NCBI RefSeq assembly: GCF_900103585.1
Contig: NZ_FNHV01000040.1
Coordinates: 1 to 50,954, forward strand
Direction: 5' to 3'
Length of the DNA: 50,954 bases
Source of the DNA: Streptomyces sp. cf386
Lineage (GTDB): Bacteria; Actinomycetota; Actinomycetes; Streptomycetales; Streptomycetaceae
The translations under genes were made by a program, and so were the position numbers. The notes below the pieces were generated by a model. It saw only the letters and a program-made list of their open reading frames with translations. It made no database searches and had not been told where the DNA came from. Of the stretch, positions 1-7,546 are shown piece by piece (the first letter of the stretch is position 1; every line of letters begins with the position of its first letter).

Positions 1-1
1 C

Positions 2-292
2 GACCGGACCCATCACGGTGTGCGCGCCGTGGTGCGGCTGTTGCTGTCCGAGTGGCCGTTGGTGGTGGCGACGGTGCCGACGGTGGTCCTGCTGCTCGGC
101 GCGGGCTGGGGGTGGTGGCCCTCGGCGGGCATCGAGTACGTGGCCTTCGCCGTGAACGTGGTGCTGCTGTTCGCCTGGGGCCTGCTCGCGGCCCGCGCTG
201 CCGGTCGCACGTGGAGTTCCGCTTTGAAGATCGGCACCGTGGACTCGCTGCTCGGGCTGACGGTCGTGGTGGCCAACGCCCTCATCAAGTAG
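2..292 (+). CDS. Small integral membrane protein, 3' part (5' end outside the window)
   Basis: The reading frame is open to the left edge, so the true start is probably upstream; the GTG at 20 is only the first in-window candidate. The visible 90 or so residues hold two or three strongly hydrophobic stretches (a VVATVPTVVLLLGAGWGWW segment, then a Val/Leu/Ala-rich segment and a final LLGLTVVVANALI helix) separated by a short basic loop, which indicates an inner-membrane protein. There is no catalytic motif and I cannot assign a family. It runs in the same direction as the next gene, 141 bases away. Confidence 0.6.
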   Translation, partial: DRTHHGVRAVVRLLLSEWPLVVATVPTVVLLLGAGWGWWPSAGIEYVAFAVNVVLLFAWGLLAARAAGRTWSSALKIGTVDSLLGLTVVVANALIK

Positions 293-433
293 GGCGGTTG
301 GCCGTCCGGGCCCGCCGGCCGACCGCCGCGGCGCTGTTCCGCCGGTCGGCGGGGCGGTACCGGCCGGTCGGCGGGGGCGTTACCGAAGCCTGCCGGATGG
401 TCCGTCTCCTGACGGCCACGCGAGATTCTCCGT

Positions 434-1723
434 ATGACACAGATACAGCCGCCGCAGGAGACGTCGGCTCCCCAGGAGAACTCGCCTCCGCCGCCCCGAA
501 CCTCCCCCGAGTCCGCCGCGCCGGCCTCGCCCGGTCCCTCGATGGGACGCCTCGTCGGGGTGGACCTGGCCCGCGCGCTGGCGGTGTTCGGCATGTACGT
601 CGTGCACATCGGCCCCCCGCTGTCCGCCACGAGCGGCGTCGCCAGCTGGATCCGGTACATATCGGACGGTCACTCGTCGGTCCTGTTCGCCACCCTCGCC
701 GGGTTCTCCCTGATGCTGCTCGCCGGCCGCCGCGAGCCCAAGACCGGCCTGGCCGGCCGGCAGGCGAAGGCCCGCATCGCGATCCGCGCCGTGGTCCTGC
801 TGGCGCTGGGCACCGCGATGGCAATGGAGTACGGGGGAGTGATCATCCTCGGCTTCTACGGTGTCTACTTCCTGCTCGCCCTGCCCCTGGTCCGCCTGCG
901 CGCCAAGACCCTCGCGATCATCGCGGCCGCGTTCGCCCTGGCCACACCGCAGCTGGCGTTCGCCCTGACCTCGCTGCTGACCCCGTCGGTCCAGCAGAGC
1001 ATCAACACCTACGACCCGCTCCGCCACCTCAGCGAGGTAGGCGTGCTCGATCTGCTGCTCACCGGCTTCTACCCGGCGCTCACCTGGATGTCGTTCGTGA
1101 TCGCGGGCATGGCGCTGGGCCGCCTCGACCTGTCCTCCGGCACTGTCCAGCGGCGCCTGGCCGCGGTCGGTGCCGCCCTCACCGCGACCGCGTACGGCAT
1201 GTCCCTGCTGCTGGCCGGCCCCGGGGCGTTGCGGAGCACCGCAGAAGGCGGGTCGTCGTCCGGCGGCTCCGGGTCGGCGTCCTTCGGCAGCATGCCGTCG
1301 TCCGGCGGCTCCGGGTCGATGCCGCTCGACGGCGGGTCGTTCCCCGATATGCCGGCGTCGTCGCTCCTGGCGGCCGGGCCGCACAGCGGCACCACGTTCG
1401 ACATCATCGGCAGCCTGGGCGTCGCGATCCTCGTGATCGTGGGCGCGACCGTGCTGATGGACCGCCTGCCCCGACTGCGCCGCCTGGCGAAACCGGTCAT
1501 CGCCGTGGGCACCATGTCACTGACCGCCTACGTCGGCCACTTCGTCGCACAGTCCATGCTGTCCGTGCCCGCCGGGACCAGCACCCAGCAGTCATGGGTG
1601 CCCCTGATCATGTTCGTCCTCGGGGCGATCGTGTTCGCCACCATCTGGTCCCGCTTCTTCCGCCGCGGCCCCCTGGAGTACCTGCTCAACACCGCCACCA
1701 AGCCCGCCAAGTACATCCGGTGA
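434..1723 (+). CDS. DUF418 / heparan-alpha-glucosaminide N-acetyltransferase-like membrane protein
   Basis: A 429-residue polytopic membrane protein. The first 36 residues are a Pro/Ser/Gln-rich cytoplasmic tail. Then comes the conserved opening of the DUF1624/DUF418-type acyltransferase-like families (GVDLARALAVFGMYVVH), followed by about ten hydrophobic helices. The C-terminal end, with a GPLEYLL motif after an RFFRRG turn, is typical of DUF418. Between helices near residues 270-310 there is a low-complexity Ser/Gly loop in which an SSGGSGS unit occurs twice; I read it as an extracellular linker. Relatives are membrane acyltransferase-like proteins of uncertain substrate. A strong hairpin terminator follows 57 bases after the stop. 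Confidence 0.8.
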   Translation: MTQIQPPQETSAPQENSPPPPRTSPESAAPASPGPSMGRLVGVDLARALAVFGMYVVHIGPPLSATSGVASWIRYISDGHSSVLFATLAGFSLMLLAGRREPKTGLAGRQAKARIAIRAVVLLALGTAMAMEYGGVIILGFYGVYFLLALPLVRLRAKTLAIIAAAFALATPQLAFALTSLLTPSVQQSINTYDPLRHLSEVGVLDLLLTGFYPALTWMSFVIAGMALGRLDLSSGTVQRRLAAVGAALTATAYGMSLLLAGPGALRSTAEGGSSSGGSGSASFGSMPSSGGSGSMPLDGGSFPDMPASSLLAAGPHSGTTFDIIGSLGVAILVIVGATVLMDRLPRLRRLAKPVIAVGTMSLTAYVGHFVAQSMLSVPAGTSTQQSWVPLIMFVLGAIVFATIWSRFFRRGPLEYLLNTATKPAKYIR

Positions 1724-1779
1724 GGTCCTGCCGGGGTGGGACGCCTGCACGTCCCACCCCGGCCTGGACGGCCTGCCCG

Positions 1780-1806
1780 GCCCGCAAGGGGATCGCCCTT
1801 GCGGGC
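1780..1806 (+). terminator. Intrinsic hairpin after the DUF418 gene
   Basis: A perfect 11-bp stem (GCCCGCAAGGG paired with CCCTTGCGGGC) with a 5-base loop, starting 57 bases after the stop at 1723. There is no long T run, as is usual for Streptomyces terminators. Confidence 0.75.
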
Positions 1807-2154
1807 TTCGGCCGTGGTCCCGGCCGACCGCTGTCAGCTCCGCCTGTCGCCGACCGGCCGTCCATGGGCAAGGTCCGGGAGACTGCGGGACATGCGTGGG
1901 CATGATGCCCAGCGCGGCCCGGGGCAACGGCTGGTGCGGGTCAGGAGACGGTGGCCGCCGGTGCGGCTGAGACCACGACGGCCACCCAGGCAGGTGTGGA
2001 GACTCGCGGCGTCGCATCGGGCAACGCCGGGGAAACCCATCCGGTCGTGGACACCGCCCTCCTCGACCACGGTGAACAGCGGTGCGAAATCAGCCCTCGA
2101 AGCTGCACCGCAAGCGATGTATCCCCAGGTCAGAAGCGGTGTCGCCGTTGAAGC
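1807..2154. other. Non-coding stretch upstream of the first att core
   Basis: I see no credible gene here. Open frames exist on both strands but lack ribosome sites and recognisable domains. The right end, from about 2067, resembles the right-arm blocks that precede the other cores, so the stretch may be the decayed right end of another element lying to the left. Confidence 0.5.
2067..2086 (+). repeat. Degenerate right-arm block before att core 1
   Basis: Shares the CCACGGT-AACAGCGGTGCG segment with the arm blocks before cores 2-6 (one substitution, GTGAAC for GTCAAC), at a similar distance from the core. The GTGCCC pair that should precede it is not recognisable. A CAGGTCAG inner box follows near 2125. 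Confidence 0.6.
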
Positions 2155-2206
2155 GCCGTCGCTTCCCAAGCTGAGAGCGCGAGTTCGATTCTCGTCACCC
2201 GCTCCA
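2155..2206 (+). repeat. att core 1: 3' part of tRNA-Gly(CCC)
   Basis: Runs from just before the anticodon loop (CTTCCCAAG) through the variable region, a T-arm (GCGAG-TTCGATT-CTCGT), an acceptor strand (CACCCGC), discriminator T and encoded CCA. The complementary 5' acceptor (GCGGGTG) and D-arm are absent upstream, so it is not a functional tRNA gene but an att duplicate. The preceding bases GCGCCGTC are not tRNA sequence but are shared by most copies, so they belong to the element's right end. Confidence 0.9.
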
Positions 2207-2210
2207 TTTG

Positions 2211-2237
2211 AAACCCCAGGTCAGCGGCCTGGGGTTT
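2211..2237 (+). terminator. Hairpin following att core 1
   Basis: A 10-bp perfect stem (AAACCCCAGG / CCTGGGGTTT) with loop TCAGCGG, starting five bases after the CCA. Variants of this hairpin follow every core. It is probably the native tRNA terminator, carried along as part of the att region. Confidence 0.75.
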
Positions 2238-2562
2238 GTTGTCTAGGCCATTTCGGGGTGACGTGCGCCCGCGAAGTTGTGCGGCCCGAGCTCGCTCAAT
2301 GCCAGCCCGTCCGGCGCTCGAGGACGAGGGCGAAGGTCGTCCTCGTCCGGTTCGAGATCCCCTTGTCAGGACGTGCAGTTGCCGTTCTGCCTCGGCGAGC
2401 ACGCCCAGAAGCGGCGAGCGAGCGTGGGGCAGCACCTCAGCTGTGGTGGTACAGAGTTCGCAGGGGTCTATCGGTCAAGGGTGCTCGTGGGTGTCCCCTG
2501 CTCCCCCGGATGGCCATCCAGCTGTCCAACTCCGGGAGACGGCCGCTGTTTGAGGGCCGGCG
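2238..2562. other. Non-coding left end of cassette 1
   Basis: No gene seen. It contains a 9-bp inverted repeat (CGAGGACGA / TCGTCCTCG, 2319-2345) next to a GCGCTCGAGGA segment that weakly resembles the left-arm block of cassettes 4 and 6 (GCGCTCGAAGA), but without GGGCAC repeats. Confidence 0.45.
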
Positions 2563-2913
2563 CTACGACGGCGGCTTTTGCTCACCCTGCGCGGCCTGCA
2601 GGTCGGCCAGCAGCTCGGCCTGCCCGGCGAGCACCCCGGACAGGATGGTCCGTGCGACCCGCAGAAGCTCCGCGACCTGCGGGCTGGTCAGCGAGTAGTA
2701 CACGGTCGAACCCTCCTTGCGGGTCTTGACCAGATTCGCCCGCCGCAGCACCGCCAGCTGCTGGGACAGATGAGCGGGCTCGATACCCACCTCGGGCAGC
2801 ATCTCCGCGACCGCGTGTTCACGTTCGCTCAGCAGCTCCAGGACCCGGATACGGGCCGGATGGCCCAGCGTCTTGAAGAACTCGGCCTTCAGTTGGTACA
2901 GCGGCGTACTCAT
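2563..2913 (-). CDS. ArsR/SmtB-family transcriptional repressor (copy 1)
   Basis: A 116-residue winged-helix regulator. It opens with MSTPLYQLKAEFFKTLGHP, then the recognition region (EPAHLSQQLAVLRRANLV) and the wing (KTRKEGSTVYYSL), ending with a Leu/Ala-rich dimerisation helix. I chose the ATG at 2913 because GGGGAGGGG lies just upstream and the family motif begins there. There is no CxC metal site in the recognition helix, so the signal is unlikely to be arsenic in the classical way. It is a paralogue of the regulator at 6543-6884 with a nearly parallel start, and the two flank the SulP operon. A hairpin at 3131-3155 separates it from the gene upstream, so it is probably transcribed on its own. 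Confidence 0.88.
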   Translation of the reverse strand: MSTPLYQLKAEFFKTLGHPARIRVLELLSEREHAVAEMLPEVGIEPAHLSQQLAVLRRANLVKTRKEGSTVYYSLTSPQVAELLRVARTILSGVLAGQAELLADLQAAQGEQKPPS

Positions 2914-3062
2914 CGTGCGGTCCCCTCCCCGACACAACGGCACGGCCCCTCCGGCCGGAGCACGGCGCATCGCATCCACCCACTCGTCAAGAACATGCGG
3001 ACCATCCTCGCCTGCGGCACCGGCCACGCCGAACCCGGATGCGAGTAACCAAAGCCGCTCGA

Positions 3063-3090
3063 ATCCAGCCACTCCAGCCACTCCAGCCAC
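3063..3090 (+). repeat. Short tandem repeat, three 9-bp TCCAGCCAC-type units
   Basis: Three consecutive TCCAGCCAC units in the intergenic gap upstream of ArsR copy 1. No function is evident; it could be slippage or spaced regulator sites. Confidence 0.6.
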
Positions 3091-3130
3091 CGAGAAGGAG
3101 CCTGCGCCGTCGGGCCGGCACACGTGGAAC

Positions 3131-3155
3131 CCGCCCGGGACGTCGTCCCGGGCGG
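3131..3155 (-). terminator. Intrinsic hairpin after the zinc-ribbon gene
   Basis: An 11-bp perfect stem (CCGCCCGGGAC / GTCCCGGGCGG) with a 3-base loop, 22 bases downstream of the zinc-ribbon stop on the minus strand. It would end the SulP operon transcript. Confidence 0.75.
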
Positions 3156-3176
3156 TCGGCACAGCAGGGTGTCGGA

Positions 3177-3527
3177 TCAGACCTTCTTCACGACGCTGGA
3201 CTTGAGCTGCATCGCGCCGAACCCATCGACCTTGCAGTCGATGTCGTGGCCGTCCACTCCGTCGACCAGGCGGATGTTGCGCACCTTGGTGCCCGCCTTG
3301 ATCCCGCTCGGGCTGCCCTTGACCTTCAGCGTCTTGACGACCGTCACGGTGTCACCGTCGGCGAGCACGTTGCCGACCGCGTCCTTGATCACCCTGCTTC
3401 CGGAGGCGCCGTCAGCGGACTGGGCGGACGGTGACCACTCGTGCCCGCACTCCGGGCAGACCAGGAGCGCACCCATCTCGTAGGTGTAGGCGCCGGAGCA
3501 TCCGGGGCAGGGGGGGAAGGTTGTCAC
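3177..3527 (-). CDS. PhnA/YjdM-family zinc-ribbon protein
   Basis: About 116 residues. The N-terminal zinc ribbon has two Cys pairs (CPGC and CPEC), the family signature YTYE-MGALLVCPECGHEW, and a C-terminal PhnA domain (DGDTVTVVKTLKVKG, then LVDGVDGHDIDCKVDGFGAMQLKS). Despite the old phosphonate name, the role is unsettled in this family. The annotated start is a GTG at 3527. In another frame an ATG at 3535 reads MSDNLPP, the usual family N-terminus, and joins the zinc ribbon only if one base of a seven-C run (3510-3516 on the + strand) is dropped. So this is either a GTG-started protein with an altered N-terminus, a frameshifted gene, or a sequencing slip. Confidence 0.8.
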   Translation of the reverse strand: MTTFPPCPGCSGAYTYEMGALLVCPECGHEWSPSAQSADGASGSRVIKDAVGNVLADGDTVTVVKTLKVKGSPSGIKAGTKVRNIRLVDGVDGHDIDCKVDGFGAMQLKSSVVKKV

Positions 3528-3569
3528 TCATGGCACAGGTGTCTTTCAGTCGGTGAGCGGATACGGGGG

Positions 3570-3965
3570 TCAGGTGGGCCAGCCGTCGGTGCGCCACGCC
3601 TGCTGTGCCTCGTCGGGAGGCGACATGTGCCGGGCGTGGACGGAGAGGGCGGTGGCCAGGTCGCAATGGACGGGGATGTCCGGGCAGTCGCCGGACGGGA
3701 CGAGCGAGCCGTCGGCGGGGATGGCGGCCAGTTCCAGGCTCCGACCCGTTGCCGCGAGGCGGCGTGCGGTCTCGGTGATGGCCAGCTGGCCTTCCGCGGA
3801 CCAACCGCGCAGTTCGGTCAGGTCGAGGATGACCGGTCCGGTGCCGCGGGCGACGACCCAGCCGACCGCTCCGTCGAAGCGACGGACCGCCGCCGGGCCC
3901 AGGTAGCCTGCGACGGAGAGCACCCCGAAGTCGTCCTCGACGGTGTAGCGCCACTCGATGGTCAT
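3570..3965 (-). CDS. STAS-domain protein (anti-sigma factor antagonist-like)
   Basis: 131 residues. The fold pattern is a STAS domain: an N-terminal strand pair (EDDFGVLSVAGYLG), helix, then GPVILDLTELRGWSAEGQLAI, where family members carry the phospho-acceptor Ser/Thr, here SAEG. The C-terminal tail ends in HARHMSPPDEAQQAW and is not conserved as far as I can tell. The ATG at 3965 has AAGGAAG upstream. It lies 36 bases after an anti-sigma-type ATPase gene, so the two can be read as a partner-switching pair: the ATPase phosphorylates or sequesters, the STAS protein antagonises. That they act on the co-transcribed transporter is inference. Confidence 0.8.
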   Translation of the reverse strand: MTIEWRYTVEDDFGVLSVAGYLGPAAVRRFDGAVGWVVARGTGPVILDLTELRGWSAEGQLAITETARRLAATGRSLELAAIPADGSLVPSGDCPDIPVHCDLATALSVHARHMSPPDEAQQAWRTDGWPT

Positions 3966-4001
3966 GACGGTGAACTTCCTTGCGTGTGCGGCCCGTTGAG
4001 G

Positions 4002-4421
4002 TCAGAGCGGGAGAGTTGTCCAGATGCTCTTGCCGTCGGCGTCGCCGTGCACGGCGACGGTGCCGCCGAGTTGCCGGGTGAGCTCCATGACCGTGCCGAG
4101 ACCGCCACTGGTGCCGGTTGCGGCAGGGTGCAGCGAGGGCTGGTGGGGGTGGCGGTCATGGACGGCGAAGGCCAGGCGGCCTCCGCTCGCCGCATACATG
4201 ACCATGATCTGCGGGGACACCTCGGCGGCGTGCCGGACGCTGTTGGTCACCAGCTCACTGAGGATCAGCAGCGCCGCGTCCACGACGGGCCGGTGCAGAT
4301 CTATCCCCCACTCGACCAGCGCCTGTTCGGCGGTCTCACGGGCGAGACGGACGGCGGACGGCTCGTTGGGCAGGGTGAGCACGTGCCGGTACGGAAGGAC
4401 ATCGAGAACGGGGGCCATCAT
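4002..4421 (-). CDS. RsbW-like ATP-binding anti-sigma/regulatory protein (HATPase_c_2)
   Basis: 139 residues. A GHKL-type ATPase with an N box (ALLILSELVTNSVRHA), a D-box strand (RLAFAVHDRHPHQP) and a glycine-rich lid (ATGTSGGLGTVMELTRQLGG). This is the single-domain form very common in Streptomyces. It starts at an ATG overlapping the stop of the PNPOx-like gene (ATGA, 4418-4421), so translation is coupled. Its downstream neighbour is the STAS protein, the expected partner. The target sigma factor is not in the window. Confidence 0.82.
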   Translation of the reverse strand: MMAPVLDVLPYRHVLTLPNEPSAVRLARETAEQALVEWGIDLHRPVVDAALLILSELVTNSVRHAAEVSPQIMVMYAASGGRLAFAVHDRHPHQPSLHPAATGTSGGLGTVMELTRQLGGTVAVHGDADGKSIWTTLPL

Positions 4422-4825
4422 GTCTCCAGGCGGGCGAGGCGGAAGCCGGTGACGCTCTGGGGGTTCAGGCGCAGCAGAGTGTCGTGGGGGCCGTGCGTCC
4501 AGCCCGGCAAGGTGCGGCGGTGATGGTCTGTCTCGTCAGCGTCGCTGAGCACGTCGGCGGGACCATGGACGGTGACCGTCCAGCCGGTGCCGTGCACCGC
4601 CCGGATCTCGTCCACGTGGTACGTCACCGTGGCCGACATCGCCGCCGCCTGGACGGGGGCCCGGACGATCAGTCGGCCGTACTCCCACACATGCCGGGCC
4701 GGCCGTACGACGGTCAGCTCCCGCTGCTGGTACACCAGCCGTCCCAGGCTGCTGCCTTCCAGCAGCCACAGGGCCTCCGCTCCGGAGATCTCCACTAGTC
4801 GCAGGGGGGCGGGGGCAGTGCTCAT
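4418..4825 (-). CDS. Pyridoxamine 5'-phosphate oxidase-like flavin/cofactor-binding protein
   Basis: 135 residues with the split-barrel pattern of the PNPOx-like superfamily: LLEGSSLGRLVYQQRELTVVRPARHVWEYGRLIVRAP, then a strand with VTYHVDEIRAVHGTGWTVTVHGPADVL and a C-terminal DTLLRLNPQSVTGFRL. Members bind FMN, F420 or haem; many Streptomyces paralogues sit in redox and stress operons, and substrate is unknown. Both ends overlap neighbours by ATGA (start with the SulP stop, stop with the ATPase start), showing a tightly coupled operon. Confidence 0.8.
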   Translation of the reverse strand: MSTAPAPLRLVEISGAEALWLLEGSSLGRLVYQQRELTVVRPARHVWEYGRLIVRAPVQAAAMSATVTYHVDEIRAVHGTGWTVTVHGPADVLSDADETDHHRRTLPGWTHGPHDTLLRLNPQSVTGFRLARLET

Positions 4826-6546
4826 CGGACGGCTTCCTCGCTGGAGGTTCGGGGCTTCTGGGCGGGTACGGCGGTCAGGACTCCGGTCGTCTCCAGGTGG
4901 TCGCGGGCGGCCCGGATCGCCTCGGGGGTGGTGGCGTACTCCCGGCCGTCGTGCCGCAGCAGCTCCAGCGCGCCGACGGAGTCCAGGACCTGGCGCTGGC
5001 CGGTGCGAATCCCGGAGGCCAGGACGAGGATGCCGCGCCGCTTCAGTTTCTCCACGGCGTCCTTGAGGACCAGCGCGCCGGTGGCGTCCATGGTCGACAC
5101 CCGCGACATGCGCAGGATGACGACCCGTACGTCGGCCACCTCGGTCAGCTCCAGCAGGAAGCGGTGCGCGGCGGCGAAGAAGAGCGGCCCGTCGATGCGG
5201 TACGCGACGATGTGCTCGGCGAGGAGGGCGTGTTCTTCGGCACTGTGATCGCCCCGGTCTAGCGGGACTTGGTCGAAGCGGGCCTGCTTGGCGACGGCGC
5301 GCAGGGCGAGAGCACCCGCGACGACCAGCCCGATGATCACCGCGTACACGAGGTCCAATGCCAGGGTCGCGACCGCGGTGAGGACGAGGATCAGCGCATC
5401 CGAGCGGGTGGCCTTGGCCATCGCCCTGAGCGAGCCGACCTCCACCATGCGGACCGCGGTGGCCAGCAGCACGCCGGCGAGGGCGGCGAGCGGGATCCTG
5501 GAGACGAGGGGCGCCGCAGCGAACACGATCACAGCGAGGATCGCGGCATGGGTCAGGGCGGCCAGCCGGGAGCCGGCGCCTGTACGGACGTTGACCGCGG
5601 TCCGGGCGATCGCGCCGGTCGCGGGCACTCCGCCGAACAGCGGGGCCGCGACATTGGCCAACCCCTGGCCGAACAGCTCGCGATCGGGGTCGTGCCGCTG
5701 CCCCACCGTCATGCCGTCCGCCACCGAGGCGGACAGCAGGGACTCCAGGGCCGCGAGCGCCGCCACGGCCACCGCCGGGGCGAGCAGGGTGCCGAGCGAA
5801 CCGAGGTCCAGGAAGCCGAGTGAGGGCGCGGGCAGCCCGGACGGAAGGTCACCGATCGGCTGCGCCGCGTCCAGGCCCGCGACCTGGGAGACGGCCGTAG
5901 CCGCGATGACCGCGAGGATGGAGAACGGGACGGTCGGCCGCCAGCGGGCGCCCACCAGCATGACCGCGGCCACCGCGACCGCGAAGCCGACCGCCGTCCA
6001 GTTCGGATCCCTCGCGAACTCCACGACGGCCCGCCAGGTCACCACCAGCACACGATCACCCTCGGCCTTGGGCACCCCGAGCGCGTTCGGGACCTGCTGC
6101 AGTCCGATCACGCAGGCGATCCCGAGAGTGAAGCCCTCCACCACGGGCGCGGGCACGTACTGCATGTACTTGCCGGCCCGCAGCGCTGCCAGCACCACGA
6201 GCATGACGCCGGCCATCAGCCCGACGGTCAGCACGCCGGTCGGCCCGTACTCGCCGACGATCGGCACCAGCACCACGGTCATGGCCCCGGTCGGCCCGGA
6301 CACCTGGAGGTTGGACCCGCCGAACAGCGCGGCGAGCGCGCCGGCGACCACGGCGGTCGCCAGTCCGGCCTCGGCACCGAGTCCGGAGGAGACACCGAAG
6401 CCGAGCGCGAGCGGCAGGGCCACGACCGCCACGGTGAGGCCGGCAAGCAGGTCCCTGCGCGGATCGCGTCGCATGTCCGCCAGGTCGGCGCGGGTGGGCA
6501 TGAGTGCGGTGAGCCGGGCCCCGGCCCGGCTGATCCCCGAAGTCAT
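4822..6546 (-). CDS. SulP-family inorganic anion transporter (SLC26-like) with C-terminal STAS domain
   Basis: 574 residues. After a short N-terminal cytoplasmic segment (DLADMRRDPRRDLLAGLTVAVVALPLALGFGVSSG, a SulP signature) come about ten to twelve membrane helices up to roughly residue 430. A cytoplasmic STAS domain follows (IDGPLFFAAAHRFLLEL, then VVILRMSRVSTMDATGALVLKDAVEKLKRRG). The family exchanges or symports sulfate, bicarbonate, chloride or organic anions; the substrate cannot be told from sequence. The start overlaps the ArsR stop (ATGA at 6543-6546), so the repressor gene leads the operon. With the STAS and anti-sigma genes downstream, the operon contains two STAS modules. Full length for the family. 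Confidence 0.9.
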   Translation of the reverse strand: MTSGISRAGARLTALMPTRADLADMRRDPRRDLLAGLTVAVVALPLALGFGVSSGLGAEAGLATAVVAGALAALFGGSNLQVSGPTGAMTVVLVPIVGEYGPTGVLTVGLMAGVMLVVLAALRAGKYMQYVPAPVVEGFTLGIACVIGLQQVPNALGVPKAEGDRVLVVTWRAVVEFARDPNWTAVGFAVAVAAVMLVGARWRPTVPFSILAVIAATAVSQVAGLDAAQPIGDLPSGLPAPSLGFLDLGSLGTLLAPAVAVAALAALESLLSASVADGMTVGQRHDPDRELFGQGLANVAAPLFGGVPATGAIARTAVNVRTGAGSRLAALTHAAILAVIVFAAAPLVSRIPLAALAGVLLATAVRMVEVGSLRAMAKATRSDALILVLTAVATLALDLVYAVIIGLVVAGALALRAVAKQARFDQVPLDRGDHSAEEHALLAEHIVAYRIDGPLFFAAAHRFLLELTEVADVRVVILRMSRVSTMDATGALVLKDAVEKLKRRGILVLASGIRTGQRQVLDSVGALELLRHDGREYATTPEAIRAARDHLETTGVLTAVPAQKPRTSSEEAVR

Positions 6547-6884
6547 CGCGCCGCGACCTCGGCTTCCCGCAGCTCTTCCAGCAGCTCGCCCTGCCCGGCG
6601 AGCATCTCGGTCAAGATCCGGCGCGCGGCCCTCATCAGATCAGCGACGTCCCCGCCCGCCAGCTCGTAGACCACCGTCGAGCCCTCCCGGGTCGAGGTCA
6701 CGATCCCGGAACGCCGCAGCACCGCCAGCTGCTGGGACAGGCCGGACGGCTCCACCTCGATGGCTGCAAGCAGGTCCCGCACCGGCAACGGCCCGTCCTG
6801 CAGCAGTTCCAGAACGCGGATGCGTACCGGATGCCCCAGCATCCGGAAGAACTCGGCCTTGGCCTGGTACAGCGGAACAGACAC
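6543..6884 (-). CDS. ArsR-family repressor (copy 2), first gene of the SulP operon
   Basis: 113 residues from a GTG at 6884: MSVPLYQAKAEFFRMLGHPVRIRVLELL, recognition helix PSGLSQQLAVLRRSGIV, and wing STREGSTVVYEL. It is clearly paralogous to the repressor at 2563-2913. Upstream sequence could extend the frame but the family start is here; GAGGGG sits very close and GGGAAG about ten bases away. The stop overlaps the transporter start. An AT-rich palindrome about 100 bases upstream (6985-7004) is the obvious candidate operator, implying autoregulation of the whole operon. Confidence 0.87.
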   Translation of the reverse strand: MSVPLYQAKAEFFRMLGHPVRIRVLELLQDGPLPVRDLLAAIEVEPSGLSQQLAVLRRSGIVTSTREGSTVVYELAGGDVADLMRAARRILTEMLAGQGELLEELREAEVAAR

Positions 6885-7252
6885 AACCCCTCGGCTTCCC
6901 TGCAAACCCCACCCCGCGGGGGCGGGCACAAAGTCTGTGCCCGCGACTACCGGACAACGTGCACAGCCAACTCAGCATCTAGCCAATTGCGAAATTTTGC
7001 AATTCTGCATGAGTGGCTGGTGGACTGCATCGCAACGGCACGTGAGGGTTCCGCCCCGAGGATCAACCGGAGCCCTCAGCCCCGTCGACCACCTTGCAGC
7101 ACCGATATCGCCGTACTTGTCGGGCCGCTTTCCACGATCCACACCCTGTGCACAAGCCTCGACGAAGGCGGGCAGCCGGAGATCCCGGCAGCCACTCGTC
7201 GACACCTTGACTGTGATCAGGGCTCTTGAGGCCGGGCAGGGACGTGTGGCGC
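6885..7252. other. Intergenic region upstream of the ArsR/SulP operon
   Basis: Apart from the palindrome at 6985-7004 I see no gene. It runs into an orphan right-arm block at 7253, so its right part is probably the residue of an element end. Confidence 0.5.
6985..7004. promoter_or_regulatory. AT-rich palindrome, candidate ArsR operator
   Basis: AATTGC-N8-GCAATT, with the inner bases also nearly symmetrical (one mismatch over 20 bp), inside otherwise very GC-rich DNA and about 100 bases upstream of the ArsR/SulP operon start. ArsR-type repressors typically bind AT-rich imperfect palindromes near their own promoters. Confidence 0.65.
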
Positions 7253-7303
7253 CGTGCCCACTGCGTGCCCTTAAGAGCGGAGAACCACGGTCAACAGCGG
7301 CGC
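7253..7303 (+). repeat. Orphan right-arm block (no tRNA core follows)
   Basis: CGTGCCC-N4-CGTGCCC, then TTAAGAGCGGA, then CCACGGTCAACAGCGG: the same block as before cores 2-6. No tRNA core follows within 300 bases, so the core and the next element's left end appear to have been deleted here. Confidence 0.85.
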
Positions 7304-7546
7304 GATCCGTCCTCTCTGGCGCAGCCTCGGCCCATTGCGAGTCCACCGACTTGAAGTTTCCGGTGCGAACACGCGGCGATCGCCGACTCTGAGTGCGGGG
7401 ACCTTCCGCGGCTTGTACGCGTGGGCGCCGCGCCGTCCGTACACGGGCCGGCCAACCGGCGCGGCAAGGTCATTCGCCTTGAACAGGTGTTAGGATCCGC
7501 CCGCTTGTTCGGGGGGATGGGGCCCTCCGTCGGGGAGGGGAAGCAA

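Noticed and set aside
52..1905. A 617-codon open frame overlapping the DUF418 gene on the same strand
   Set aside because: Arg/Pro-rich translation without domains, out of frame with the clear membrane protein at 434-1723. This is the usual by-product of high GC.
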